DNA from: an uncultured bacterium
Lineage (GTDB): Bacteria; CSSED10-310; CALFER01
Direction of reading: 5' to 3'
Length of the DNA stretch: 44,054 nucleotides
Assembly: GCA_937951895.1 (NCBI GenBank)
Contig: CALFER010000083.1
Location: 1 to 44,054, forward strand
Positions 25,069 through 34,700 of the stretch are shown piece after piece. A model generated the notes under the pieces. It searched no databases. It was not told the origin of the DNA and saw only the letters and a list, made by a program, of their open reading frames with translations. The position numbers and the translations under genes are program-made. Every line of letters starts with the position of its first letter. Within the stretch, counting starts at the first letter, position 1.

Positions 25069-26588
25069 AACCTCGACTGCGAGTCCGAACTTTTTCCTGG
25101 AATCCAACCCTCCCGGCTCTCATTGCATCCTCGATCTCGACAGTATGGTGCCTCATCACCAGCAATCTCGATAAAAAACTGCCGTTCTCCATCTACCTGT
25201 ACGGCGATTCGGAACTCTATCTGCTGTACGCTCGATCGATACTCAGCGGGCAACCGTTCGATTCCGGAATCCCATTTCATCCTCCTGTGGCGGCATGGAC
25301 GACGGCCGGGTTTCTGAGTCTGGGTGTGCCGGTTGTAACCGTCAAACTGATATCGGGAATGATCATGGCTGCGGCCGTGACCGCGCTGGTATGGGATCTG
25401 GTCAGGAGAAGGCTGAACGCGACAGCGGGCCTGGCCGCCTCCACCCTGGTTTCCCTGTCCTTCGCAATCGCGGTCATCCTGTCGGTTCCCGGCGCGGACG
25501 GGGTCTATCTGATGCTGTCCGTCCTGTCGATCCGCCTCCTTCTTGGTTCAACCGCGATGACAGCGATGCGTGCGATCCCCTTCGGGGCTGTCTCGGCACT
25601 TGCCTGCCTGACTCGCGGCGAACACCTCATCCTGATTCCCGTCTATGCCGTTCTGATCGGGTATCGCTCACCCGGAGCCAGCGCACCGGGAATCACAGCA
25701 CATCATCGCCTGATGCGGATCCTCAGACTGCCATGGGCGGTGTATCTCGCGACATGGATAATCATGATGTCTCCGTGGATGATCCGGAACTACCGGGTCA
25801 TGCGCGCGGTGAATGCCGCCGACAGACAGGCCGGTGTTGACATGCCGGAGTTTCCGGTGGTCGTTCCTGTCACTCTGTACGGGCCGCTGAATTTCGCCCT
25901 CGCCAATAGCGGGGATGGATCGGGCGGTTTTTCCAGAGCGGCTCTCCCCGAGATCGGCGGTGACTGGAACATCGAACTCCGGAATCCCGTTCATCGCGAC
26001 TGGCTGATCCGGGGTTATCGGATCGGCGCTCGAAGTATCCTGTCGGATCCTCGTGGAGCCTGGAGTCGGATCATCCGGAAGCTGGCCATCATGTCCGGTG
26101 CCTGCGAACTCGGCTTCACCGCGGTCTCCTTTCCAACCGGTCTCAGCGGGATCCGCAGATCGGTGGATCTGTTCGAACCGGATTCCCGTTGGTTCCGATG
26201 GATTATCCTGGTTCCGGCTGTGACGGGAATGATCCTGGTGCTGAGGCGGGATCGTTTCTTCGGAATCGTGCTCCTGATCGTCATCCTCCATCGTCTGCTG
26301 GTCGGGATGGCGTTTTTCGGATATGTCCGTCATGGCGCTCTGTTGCTTCCGGTCGTTTTTATTCTCGTGAGCGCTCCGCTGTGTCATCTGGAAAACACGC
26401 GTGCTTCCCCCTGGATGCGCGGAGCAATCAGCCTGATCCTCGCGGCCGGAATCAGTTATCACCTGATATCCCATGACCGTATGCGCGGATTTTCCGTTGA
26501 TTACCAGGTGATTCCGGGAACGGGGCAGATCGATCAGCAGCAAGAGATACGGTTACACGATACAGGGCCGATGCGTCAGACGCTCTGA
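25065..26588 (+). CDS. Polytopic membrane protein, probable GT-C glycosyltransferase
   Basis: 507 residues with around ten to twelve membrane helices. The first outside loop carries LYGDSELYLLYARSIL, which takes the place of the acidic motif in GT-C enzymes, followed by HPPVAAWTT. A soluble C-terminal tail ends MRQTL. The start codon overlaps the methyltransferase stop by four bases (ATGA). It ends eight bases from the convergent amidase gene. Family assignment is from topology and the acidic loop only. Confidence 0.6.
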   Translation: MKPRLRVRTFSWNPTLPALIASSISTVWCLITSNLDKKLPFSIYLYGDSELYLLYARSILSGQPFDSGIPFHPPVAAWTTAGFLSLGVPVVTVKLISGMIMAAAVTALVWDLVRRRLNATAGLAASTLVSLSFAIAVILSVPGADGVYLMLSVLSIRLLLGSTAMTAMRAIPFGAVSALACLTRGEHLILIPVYAVLIGYRSPGASAPGITAHHRLMRILRLPWAVYLATWIIMMSPWMIRNYRVMRAVNAADRQAGVDMPEFPVVVPVTLYGPLNFALANSGDGSGGFSRAALPEIGGDWNIELRNPVHRDWLIRGYRIGARSILSDPRGAWSRIIRKLAIMSGACELGFTAVSFPTGLSGIRRSVDLFEPDSRWFRWIILVPAVTGMILVLRRDRFFGIVLLIVILHRLLVGMAFFGYVRHGALLLPVVFILVSAPLCHLENTRASPWMRGAISLILAAGISYHLISHDRMRGFSVDYQVIPGTGQIDQQQEIRLHDTGPMRQTL

Positions 26589-26599
26589 CGTGCACGTCA
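26574..26599. repeat. Nested palindromes at a convergent gene junction
   Basis: CGTCAGA (26574-26580) and TCTGACG (26584-26590) form a 7-base stem with a 3-base loop. It overlaps a 14-base perfect palindrome TGACGTGCACGTCA (26586-26599) that contains both stop codons. No T-run is present. A weak bidirectional terminator is possible. Confidence 0.4.
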
Positions 26600-28303
26600 C
26601 TTTCCGCTGAAGTGCCGGATCAGTGCATCGACGTATACGCGAGCCAGGGACTGGCGATAATCCGGGTCCTGGAGTCGCTTCCGGTCCAATCCGTTTTTCA
26701 GATTGGCGAGTTCGATCAGGACCCGAGTGGGAATCCGTGTGAACTGGAGAACGGATGGCACGAAGACTTTTTTGGAGCGGACGATGTACTTGCGGATGGG
26801 TTGATCCGAATGAACGACAACGGACATGGCACGAGCGCTCCGGATGATCTGTCGGGCGAAACTCGCAGAAAAACCTTCCGCACGGAGTTTATCTTTACGG
26901 TTCATGGAGACTTTTGTCTGACCCTTGCATTCCTTGTACATCGAGAAAGCGGAAGCGGATTTTGAGATACTGCCTTTGTAGTAATCCGCTCCGGGCAGAT
27001 AGATCATGATGCCACTGGCGTTCGGATGGAGACTGTCGGCATGGAAACTCGTGAACACAACCTGCTCATCCGCCGTCGGCGCATTCCGGGTGGCCTGGCT
27101 GAAATGATAATTGGCCAACATCCATCGCAATGACAGAGCGGTCCCGGCATCCTGAATCAGATAAGGAGGAGTCGTCAGGATTTTTTCCAGATTGGCCAAT
27201 CCGGAGAGCGATTGGGTGTTCCTGAGTTTATATTGGGTTTCATAATCCCGTATCGTCGGGAGAACCCTGGCTTTTGTCGTTGATTCCAGAAGCTCCTTTA
27301 CTCGACACAACACATCATACGCATATTCATCCTCGAGTTCCCCGTACGGGCCGATCGCGCCGGGATCGATACCCCCGTGTCCGGAGTCGAGAACGACTGT
27401 GACTCCTTCGAGTTGCCTGGTCTGGACCGTATTCTGGAACTGAGCCGATTCTTTCGATGTCTGTTCATACTGGATGCGCGCGGGATCGTTCGACGGGCGA
27501 TACTGCGGTGAAAGCAATTCAACCGGAATTTTCAGAATCTTGTTGGCCGGGATATCATGAAAACTTGTCAGACCGGTTCGCTTCAGAATGATGTCGGCGG
27601 CTTCCAGCACTTCTTCGGAGGTAATCCGGGGCGTGAATCGGATGACGACATTCGAGTAAATCGTTTCGCCTTTTCTCAAAATGTATTGCGCATGAACTCC
27701 TTTGGCGTCTTCCTTGAAAGCAAGATCGCCCTCGACGGTAGGTTCGATGGACGGCTTCTGTCTCAGAAAAGGACTCAGGAGATCGTTCGGAACGATGATC
27801 TTTTGCCCGATTTTGATCGTTTCACCCGTGATCCCGTTCGCCTTGCTCAGAGCCACTGCGTTTTCCCCCGACCCCGTGAACCATTCGGCGATCCGCCAGA
27901 GCGTCTCGCCCCCGGGTCCGGCAAACGTAACGCGATGCTCCCTTCCGGACGGAGTGGTCGTATCCCGAGGGAACAAATTCTTCAAGGCGGTCTGCCGTCC
28001 GGAATCCGACAACTGATCGAACGGAATGCGATAGACCGCTTTGGAGAAATGATATCCCCTGGATGAATAGAACGATTTGAGCGATCCGGGATCTTTGCGC
28101 AGAAACAATTCGATGGATCCGGGAGAATTCGACTGGGAGGATGCCAGGAATTCGAGGAATATCGATCGATCTTTCAGGATCGCCGCCATGGAATCATCGA
28201 TTGCCCGGATGTATGGATTGGCATGCGAGTGAGGGGTGAAAAACAGAAAGACCAGTGACAGGAGCGTGACCGATGCGGGGGGAGACAACAGAGAGCGGTT
28301 CAC
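26597..28303 (-). CDS. N-acetylmuramoyl-L-alanine amidase (Amidase_3) with two LysM-like domains
   Basis: 568 residues from GTG 28303, five bases after the previous gene's stop and giving a proper signal peptide (ending near HSHA). It cleaves the amide between MurNAc and L-Ala in peptidoglycan. LysM1 is at about 123-172 (GETLWRIAEWF...IKIGQKIIVP) and a second LysM-like module at 206-263 (KGETIYSNVVIRF). The zinc site is H309 in LDSGHGGIDPGA, E322/E324 in GELEDEY and H421 in SFHADS. The catalytic Glu is E531 in VLIELANLKNG. All ligands are intact. The periplasmic role is cell separation or wall turnover. It is co-transcribed with the secreted protein upstream. Confidence 0.92.
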   Translation of the reverse strand: MNRSLLSPPASVTLLSLVFLFFTPHSHANPYIRAIDDSMAAILKDRSIFLEFLASSQSNSPGSIELFLRKDPGSLKSFYSSRGYHFSKAVYRIPFDQLSDSGRQTALKNLFPRDTTTPSGREHRVTFAGPGGETLWRIAEWFTGSGENAVALSKANGITGETIKIGQKIIVPNDLLSPFLRQKPSIEPTVEGDLAFKEDAKGVHAQYILRKGETIYSNVVIRFTPRITSEEVLEAADIILKRTGLTSFHDIPANKILKIPVELLSPQYRPSNDPARIQYEQTSKESAQFQNTVQTRQLEGVTVVLDSGHGGIDPGAIGPYGELEDEYAYDVLCRVKELLESTTKARVLPTIRDYETQYKLRNTQSLSGLANLEKILTTPPYLIQDAGTALSLRWMLANYHFSQATRNAPTADEQVVFTSFHADSLHPNASGIMIYLPGADYYKGSISKSASAFSMYKECKGQTKVSMNRKDKLRAEGFSASFARQIIRSARAMSVVVHSDQPIRKYIVRSKKVFVPSVLQFTRIPTRVLIELANLKNGLDRKRLQDPDYRQSLARVYVDALIRHFSGK

Positions 28304-28308
28304 TGGAC

Positions 28309-29385
28309 TTATTGCGCTTCCAAACTCCAGGTCCGGAAAACTTTGGACGACTGCGTATCGAGCAACTGAATCTGTTCGATGATGGCGCGCGCGTCCAGAT
28401 ACGGACCGTTCTGGATGACTGAAAAGCGCAGTGAGATGACCAGAACGAGATTCTTTTCGCACTCTCGCAATCGCCGCCCCTCCTCACGCTCCACCCTGAA
28501 CTCCGGTTTTCGCAAAAAGAAAAGCTTGTCCTTGTGCTCCAATTGGATTTCAGCCTTCGGTATGACGGCGAGCGGCTCGAAGGAGATCGTGCGGGGATTG
28601 AAATTCACGTCACTGAACAATCCTCTGTCGGCATCATAGGGACCGAGGCGGATCGGGAGTTGAAAAAAAACGGAGTTCTCGGTCGAGTAAACGAGTTGTC
28701 CGGCGATGTTTTTCGGCAGGAATCGAACGATCGCTCCCTTCCCGCCGACATGCTCGCCATACAGCTTCTCGATTTCATCCATCAATCGACTGAAATGCTC
28801 ATTTTCGAGTTGGTTGAGGCGATTGTCGTATTCCGCTGAGGTTTCGAATTCATCTTTGATCGGCACCGCAAAAGGCAGTCGCTTCCTGAGATCCTGAACC
28901 ATATCGCAGAAATTCCGGCCCTCATCGGTCAGTCGGGTCAGCGAGTATTCCTCACGGGTCAGAATGTTGTGAACCGATGCCGGTGAAATCTGGCGGGTTT
29001 TCTCGAGTTTGATGGTTGTGAATTTCGCACTGATGTCTTCCAACGGGGCTGGATTTTGCCCCAGATCGACGAGCAACTGGAATTCGCGGGATGATTTGGC
29101 GGCGAGATTATCGATGTCGAGTTTTTCGATGATGGCATTTCGATCCAGCCAGGTCAGGCGGAACGCAGCCCGGATCTTCGATGCATCCTGACTCGTGGTG
29201 TTGCGCAGGACACCTTTGACCTCGATGGTTTTTATGTTTCCGAATCCATCGCTCAGATTCTGATAATCAAAGCTCAATTCGATTCCGCGCTGTTCGATAC
29301 TCTGCACGGCGAAGGCCGGGGAGCAGAACAGAGCGGGAATGAGGCAGTATACAACTGAAATGATCCTGGCAACTGCTTTCATCAT
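28309..29385 (-). CDS. Secreted protein of unknown function with an FxLYD-like beta domain
   Basis: 358 residues with a signal peptide ending near AFAVQS. The N-terminal 100 residues (IKTIEVKGVLRNTTSQDASKIRAAFRLTWLDRNAIIEK) resemble FxLYD immunoglobulin-like domains. The middle is helical (FCDMVQDLRKRL...YDNRLNQLENEHFSRLMDEIEKLY). The C-terminal part is beta-rich. No catalytic motif was found. Five bases before the amidase start; the pair probably work together at the cell wall. A promoter is predicted at 29410-29438. Confidence 0.7.
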   Translation of the reverse strand: MMKAVARIISVVYCLIPALFCSPAFAVQSIEQRGIELSFDYQNLSDGFGNIKTIEVKGVLRNTTSQDASKIRAAFRLTWLDRNAIIEKLDIDNLAAKSSREFQLLVDLGQNPAPLEDISAKFTTIKLEKTRQISPASVHNILTREEYSLTRLTDEGRNFCDMVQDLRKRLPFAVPIKDEFETSAEYDNRLNQLENEHFSRLMDEIEKLYGEHVGGKGAIVRFLPKNIAGQLVYSTENSVFFQLPIRLGPYDADRGLFSDVNFNPRTISFEPLAVIPKAEIQLEHKDKLFFLRKPEFRVEREEGRRLRECEKNLVLVISLRFSVIQNGPYLDARAIIEQIQLLDTQSSKVFRTWSLEAQ

Positions 29386-29409
29386 CTTTATCCCCGCCTT
29401 TCCCTGTTC

Positions 29410-29438
29410 AAATTACACGAATCTGCGGTTCGATTCAA
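29410..29438 (-). promoter_or_regulatory. Possible promoter of the secreted protein/amidase pair
   Basis: TTGAAT (29433-29438) and TAATTT (29410-29415), minus strand, 17-base spacer. Confidence 0.4.
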
Positions 29439-29453
29439 CCGGATGCAACCGGA

Positions 29454-30638
29454 TCAGATCACGGTGACGGCATCCGGATACCGCATCAGACGCTTCGCCT
29501 GCCGTTCCTCGACAATCCATGTGCTTTCGATTCCGACTGCCCCTATCCCGTCAAAAACAAACTTGGGTTCGATGGCGATCACCGATCCGACAGGCAGGGG
29601 GAACTCCGATCGGGAGGTGATAATCGGCAGTTCATCGATTTCGATGCCCACCCCATGTGCAATAAAGGAAGCCTGATCCCCCGCAATCCCCATGAAGCGG
29701 TCTTCGAGACCGGCTTGCCGTACAAATTCCAGCACATGCTGATACACCAGGCTGGCCTCATCCTTCCTTTCAATCCCCGTCACGATCATATTCTGAAGAT
29801 CGATGCTGCGGGCATGGGCATCCATGAGCCGGTCCGGAAGAGCGCCCAGCGCATACACGCGTGTCGCATCGGCCAGATAGCCATTGTAGCCGGCGACGAG
29901 ATCGATGAAGATCGGTTCTCCGGGGTTCAGACGACCTCGTCCAGCGCCTCCGGGTGTTGCCGGATACAAGCCGGCTCCGTTTGTCGGGCCATCGAATGGT
30001 CCGCGAACCGCGCCGCCGGATCCGAACAGCACATTGCCGTAATGAATGACGCCGTTGAATGCGCGCATGGGCAGAAATCCCTGATGTCCCCTCACACGAA
30101 GAAAGGCTTCGATTCGGGCTGCAAGCTCGATCTCCTGCATCCCGGCCTGGATCCAGTCGGGAATCGCGGCGAAGACCTCATCGAGCATCCCTGCGGCATG
30201 CGCGATCTGCTCCTGTTCCCAGACGGATTTCAGTGATCGCTGCCGTCGGATGAGATGAGAGGCGTCCACGATTTCAGTATTCGGCAGGGAGGCTTGAATC
30301 TGCTGCCAGAGTTGCACCGGGAGCACATCGGATTCGATGCCGATCCGGGTATGGGGGAGGGGTTTGAGCGCATCGAGCACGTCGCGGAACCGACGCACGG
30401 GGTGGATGACATGAAGAGGGGATTCACGTTGAGCGCGCGGAAGATACTTCCGGACGAACAACATGGTTTCTCCGGTTTTCGACACGACGAGAAAGGCACT
30501 CTGAGCAGTCCCGGAGTAATAGAACAGATCGGAAGTCTGGGCGATGATGGCGAGATCGATCGAGGCGGTGTCGAGTGCGTCACGGAACAGAGTCAGACGC
30601 CGGTCGATCTCATGCGTCGGAACACAAAACACATTCAT
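29454..30638 (-). CDS. M24-family metallopeptidase (Xaa-Pro dipeptidase-like)
   Basis: 394 residues from ATG 30638 (GGGAGC upstream). The N-terminal creatinase-like domain (DLFYYSGTAQSAFLVV) is followed by the pita-bread domain. All five metal ligands are visible: Asp in FIDLVAGYNG, Asp in YLADATRVY, His in FIAHGVGIEIDE, Glu in AIEPKFVF and Glu in GIESTW. This implies an active aminopeptidase or prolidase in the cytoplasm. It carries no signal peptide. A hairpin at 30659-30689 separates it from the upstream gene. Confidence 0.9.
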   Translation of the reverse strand: MNVFCVPTHEIDRRLTLFRDALDTASIDLAIIAQTSDLFYYSGTAQSAFLVVSKTGETMLFVRKYLPRAQRESPLHVIHPVRRFRDVLDALKPLPHTRIGIESDVLPVQLWQQIQASLPNTEIVDASHLIRRQRSLKSVWEQEQIAHAAGMLDEVFAAIPDWIQAGMQEIELAARIEAFLRVRGHQGFLPMRAFNGVIHYGNVLFGSGGAVRGPFDGPTNGAGLYPATPGGAGRGRLNPGEPIFIDLVAGYNGYLADATRVYALGALPDRLMDAHARSIDLQNMIVTGIERKDEASLVYQHVLEFVRQAGLEDRFMGIAGDQASFIAHGVGIEIDELPIITSRSEFPLPVGSVIAIEPKFVFDGIGAVGIESTWIVEERQAKRLMRYPDAVTVI

Positions 30639-30658
30639 GCGGATGCTCCCGTGACACA

Positions 30659-30689
30659 AACAGGAACTGAACGGCGTTCAATTCCTGTT
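30659..30689 (-). terminator. Strong hairpin between a secreted-protein gene and the M24 peptidase
   Basis: 14-base arms, 30659-30672 and 30676-30689, loop GGC, with one mismatch that becomes a G-U pair in the minus-strand RNA. After the stem on the minus strand comes TGTGTCA, only partly T-rich. It fits a terminator or an attenuator after the gene ending at 30711. Confidence 0.6.
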
Positions 30690-30710
30690 GATGATGTGCG
30701 TCGTGCGATG

Positions 30711-31313
30711 CTATTTGTAGGCGTTCTCGATCGCGTCGTAATCAATCAGTTCTGCCGCTTTTTTCGCCTCAACGGATCCCTGAATGTTCCAGGTCTCGAT
30801 CATCAGGGTGATATTGTTGTTGAGAGCGAAGGTGAGTGTACCGTGTTTGTCGTCGGACGAATCCATGATGAATCGTCCTTTTCGTCCTTTGGCCGTCACC
30901 ATTTCGGACTGAGTGTCACCGCCCATGGCCTGCATGGCGGCAGCCATGCCCATGATCGCGCCGATGCCGGCGTTCTGTCCGAGGTTACCACCGAGAACGG
31001 TGATTTTTATTTTCTGGGTGTCTTTGGTGAACTCACGTGAGACTTCATGAATTCCGAGAGCGGAATCGTTGGTGTCATCCGTGCCCGTGTAACCGGGGAT
31101 CGAGGTCGGCAGGAGCGCTTTGATGGTCTGGAGATGGAGTTTGGTGATCTCCTGTTTCGCCCATTCGATATCCTCGAGAGCTTTGGCGTATTTCCTTGCG
31201 GAATAGTTATCCTGCGCCGATTTCATCAGATCCTGGACACTGTCCGCATGAACGGTGATGGACAGGGGGAATACAATGAGACACAACACCCAAAACACAT
31301 GAAAACACTTCAT
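30711..31313 (-). CDS. Secreted protein of unknown function
   Basis: 200 residues from ATG 31313, chosen for GGAGG six bases upstream; an ATG four codons earlier contains that site. Signal peptide to about VHADS. The mature start (MKSAQDNYSARKYAKALEDIEWAKQEI) is one TPR-like hairpin. The rest is a beta-rich domain with a Gly/Ala/Met-rich segment (GAIMGMAAAMQAMGGD) that could contact a membrane. No family recognised. It is followed by a strong hairpin. Confidence 0.65.
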   Translation of the reverse strand: MKCFHVFWVLCLIVFPLSITVHADSVQDLMKSAQDNYSARKYAKALEDIEWAKQEITKLHLQTIKALLPTSIPGYTGTDDTNDSALGIHEVSREFTKDTQKIKITVLGGNLGQNAGIGAIMGMAAAMQAMGGDTQSEMVTAKGRKGRFIMDSSDDKHGTLTFALNNNITLMIETWNIQGSVEAKKAAELIDYDAIENAYK

Positions 31314-31388
31314 GATTTCCTCCATGCTGGGGCAGAGAAAGAACAGGATCGTCGATGTGAAGCGCGGATCGAGGTTTCCGGCAATGAA

Positions 31389-31637
31389 CTACTCTTCGTC
31401 CTCGATCGAGTCGCTTTCCTCGTTCTTGTCGAATTCGCTGGGGATGTTCAACCGGGCGCACGCGCCTTCGTATACCTGTTTGACAGCCTGTTTTTCTGCG
31501 TTGAGTTTCGTGATGCGATCTTTCACTTCCGCCAGTTCCTTTTCGATCTGGGCGTTGATCGCTTCGATTTCACCCTTGGAGAATTTGTAGATATTCTCGT
31601 ACTTTTCTCTCTGTTCCTCTGTCAGATTTACTGCCAT
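31389..31637 (-). CDS. Small acidic coiled-coil protein
   Basis: 82 residues. The sequence is a long charged helix (EAINAQIEKELAEVKDRITKLNAEKQAVKQVYEGAC) with an acidic tail (EESDSIEDEE). It has a plausible GGAG ribosome site and lies between the kinase and the secreted protein on the same strand. Function unknown; it may be an interaction partner of a neighbour. Confidence 0.6.
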   Translation of the reverse strand: MAVNLTEEQREKYENIYKFSKGEIEAINAQIEKELAEVKDRITKLNAEKQAVKQVYEGACARLNIPSEFDKNEESDSIEDEE

Positions 31638-31682
31638 GTTCCACTCCTCTCCTCAAGTTGAAGACCGTGAGGTGACCGGCGT

Positions 31683-31702
31683 CCGCCGAACCAGTTCGGC
31701 GG
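31683..31702 (-). other. Intercistronic hairpin after the kinase gene
   Basis: Perfect 9-base arms CCGCCGAAC (31683-31691) and GTTCGGCGG (31694-31702), 14 bases downstream of the kinase stop. There is no T-run, so it is more likely an RNA-stability or pausing element than a full terminator. Confidence 0.5.
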
Positions 31703-31716
31703 TGAACAGAATCCGA

Positions 31717-34700
31717 TCACTTCGTGAAAGGGATCACGAGGTTCAGGTGAGTTTTCACCGGGATTTCGTCCTGTGTTGCGGGTTTGAATTTCCACTGTTT
31801 CAAGGCGTCTTTCGCCGCCTTGACACAGCCGCTCTTTTCGAGCTGTTCATTCGCCTGCAGGACTTCGATATCGAGAACTTCACCTTTCTCGCTGACAAGC
31901 ACGCGTAGCTGCACATAACCAGTGACGCCCATTTGTCGAGCCGCCGCCGGCAGGGTTGCGGGAACCTGCGTGAGAACCTGGGGGCGAACCTGGGGATGTT
32001 CGATGTACGTTCCGGCGGGAATCTTGGTCGGAACAGGTGTGTCGGTCGGAATGGCCGGTGGTTGAGTCGGGGGTTGGGTCGGAGGTGCGGTAGGAGAAGG
32101 TTCGGGTGAATTTGTGACCGTCGGGGTCGGTGTCCCCGGCGCACTCGTCGCTTTCGTCGACGGCGTCTTCGTCGCTGTCGGAGTGATCGTCGGTGATGCC
32201 GTTGCCGTCGGCGTGTCCGTCGGAGAGGTCATCGCCATGCCCTCGGCGGACGTCGGCGATTCCATCGCTGCAACCGTTGGCGTTCCCGCTGGAGGCGCCT
32301 GTTTGTCTCCGCCGGACATCGACATGATGACCACGATCAGCAAAACCAGAATGCCGATTCCGCCACCGATCAGCACAACAGGATTTTTCAGATTGATCGA
32401 CGACTGTTTCTGTGACGGCATCAGGAAGCTTTCGTCGAAGACGACTGTTTCCTGCGGTCGCGGTTCAACCGGTTCCGGTTTCGGGCGCGGAACTTCCGGT
32501 TTCGGACGCACCGGCTCGGGTGCCGGCAACGGAGGCGGAGGTGGGGGAGGGGGGGGCGCGGGTTCCGAATCCTTTGCGGCCATCCGATCGGATTCCTTTC
32601 GTCCACCGCGCTGCCGGTCCTTTCTGCCTTTGGATTTCGGACGAGCCGCTTCATCGTGAACGGCTTCATCGGATGGTTTCTGCGGAGTCATCGCTTCCGA
32701 AGGCTCCGAGCGGATGTCGATCAACTCCATCTCGGATTCGGCTGTCGGAGCCGGTTCCGGAGTTATCGGTACGACGGGTATCGGCTCGGCAGGAATCTCT
32801 TCTTCAACGACATCGACCTGAGGAATCTCGGGTTCCGCCGGCACCACAGCCGGTACCGGTTCCGGTATTTCGACCGCGGGCTGTTCCTCGATGACGGGGA
32901 TGTGACGCGGCGGCGATTCCTCATACGAAGGCGTGACCGGTGCGATGGGTTCCTCGATGGAGTCGAGTTCCGGATAGAGTTCGGTATCTTTGATCGATTC
33001 AAGCAACTCGGGAACTTCACGCGCGATATCATTCCGGAACAAGGTGCGCATGTACAGGCCGAGATCGAGAATTTTCTGAGGGGGTTTCTGGGCATTGAGG
33101 AATCCGTCGAGATCCGAGCGGAATTCTTCGGCGGTCTGATAGCGATCCGCCGGATTTTTGGCGACGGCTCTGAGGATAATGCGATCGAGTGTCGTTGAGA
33201 TCCGCGCGTTGACACTCGATGGGGGTGTCGGGTCCCATTCGCGCACTTTTTGCAGAATCGCCATTTCGTTATCGGCGAGGAACGGTCGTTTTCCCGTGAT
33301 CATCTCGTATAGAAGGACGCCGACCGAGAAGATATCCGAACGTCGATCAACCGGCTGTCCCGAGGCTTGCTCGGGGGACATGTAGAGGATTTTACCTTTC
33401 AGAGCGCCGATCTGGGTGACCGAGTTTTTAGCGGCTGCCTTCGCGATGCCGAAATCGACGAGTTTCACTTCGCCTTCGTAAGAAATCAGGATGTTGGCAG
33501 GGCTGACATCGCGGTGGACGATATTGAGATCTTCGTTATTGAAACCCTTTTTACGGTGAGCGTAATGAAGTCCTGCCAGCAGTTTGGATGCGATCTGGAC
33601 GCCGAGTTCGATCCGGAAGGGATTGTTGACCCGTCGGCCCGTGCGCATGACCTCCCTGAGATCCCTGCCGGCGATGTATTCCATGGCGATGTAATAAGAG
33701 CCGTCTTCTTCGCCGAGTTCATAGATTTGAGCAATATTGGGGTGGGTCAGCTGCGCGGCCACCTTGCCCTCATCGATAAACATCGTGATGAAGTCTTCAT
33801 TTTCGACCAGATGCGGCAGGATACGCTTGATCGCGACGATTTTCTCGAATCCCTCCGGACCCCTCTGCTTGGCTTTCCACATCTCGGCCATTCCGCCCGA
33901 TGCGATTTTTTCGATCAGAATGTACTTGCCGAATCGGATCCCTTCGCGCGGATCCCGCAAAACCGGGCCCGATGTTTTTTCCGCACGTTCCAGCGCTGAA
34001 AAAATTTCGCCGCGCGGCAGTTCCGTCGTCTTCGCGTCGGATGTCAGCAACAGATCGGGCGGTTCTTCAACGGATTGACTTCCGGCTTCATCGATCACAT
34101 GCATCGCATCGGAAATGATCTTGTCGATCTCGCCCACTGATTCCTTCTGAGGCGGCTCGATCGGTTTGGATTTGACCGGTTGAGTCGGTTCGGGGGGCTT
34201 GCTCGCCACGGTCGGTTTCGGAGTCGGAGAGGCCTTTGGTTTTGCGGTTGAAGCCCTCAGGAGGCCCGAGAGGGTGTCTTCGAGGATGGAGTCGAGATCA
34301 CGTTCCGGGGTTTTCTCCGGTTTTTTCTCGTCCTCCGCTGCCATCTCGTCCATCTCAGACGTTTTCAGCAGGGTTTCAAGCGTCTCGTCGAGAAGCTTGT
34401 CGAAGCTGCGACCCTCTTCCCGCCGGGGTTTCACGGCATCGGCGTCCTGCGTCGGAGGTGCTGCCGTTCGGGGTGATTCGCTCATCCCTGAGGAATCCTC
34501 GGATTCCGCCAGTCCGAGATGCTCACGGATTTTGATCAGAAGTTCTTCGTAATTGAACGGCTTCAGGATGTAATCGTCGGCAAAGTAATCCTTCATCGCC
34601 TGACGCTTGTACTTGTAACTCTTGTAGACACTGGTGGTGATCAGGACCGGTATCTTCTTTCCGACATCCGATTGCTTGATCGCCTTGCACACTTCAAACC

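Noticed and set aside
29421..29442. GGTTCGATTC resembling a tRNA T-arm
   Set aside because: The flanks do not form a T-stem, and no acceptor, D or anticodon arms can be built around it.
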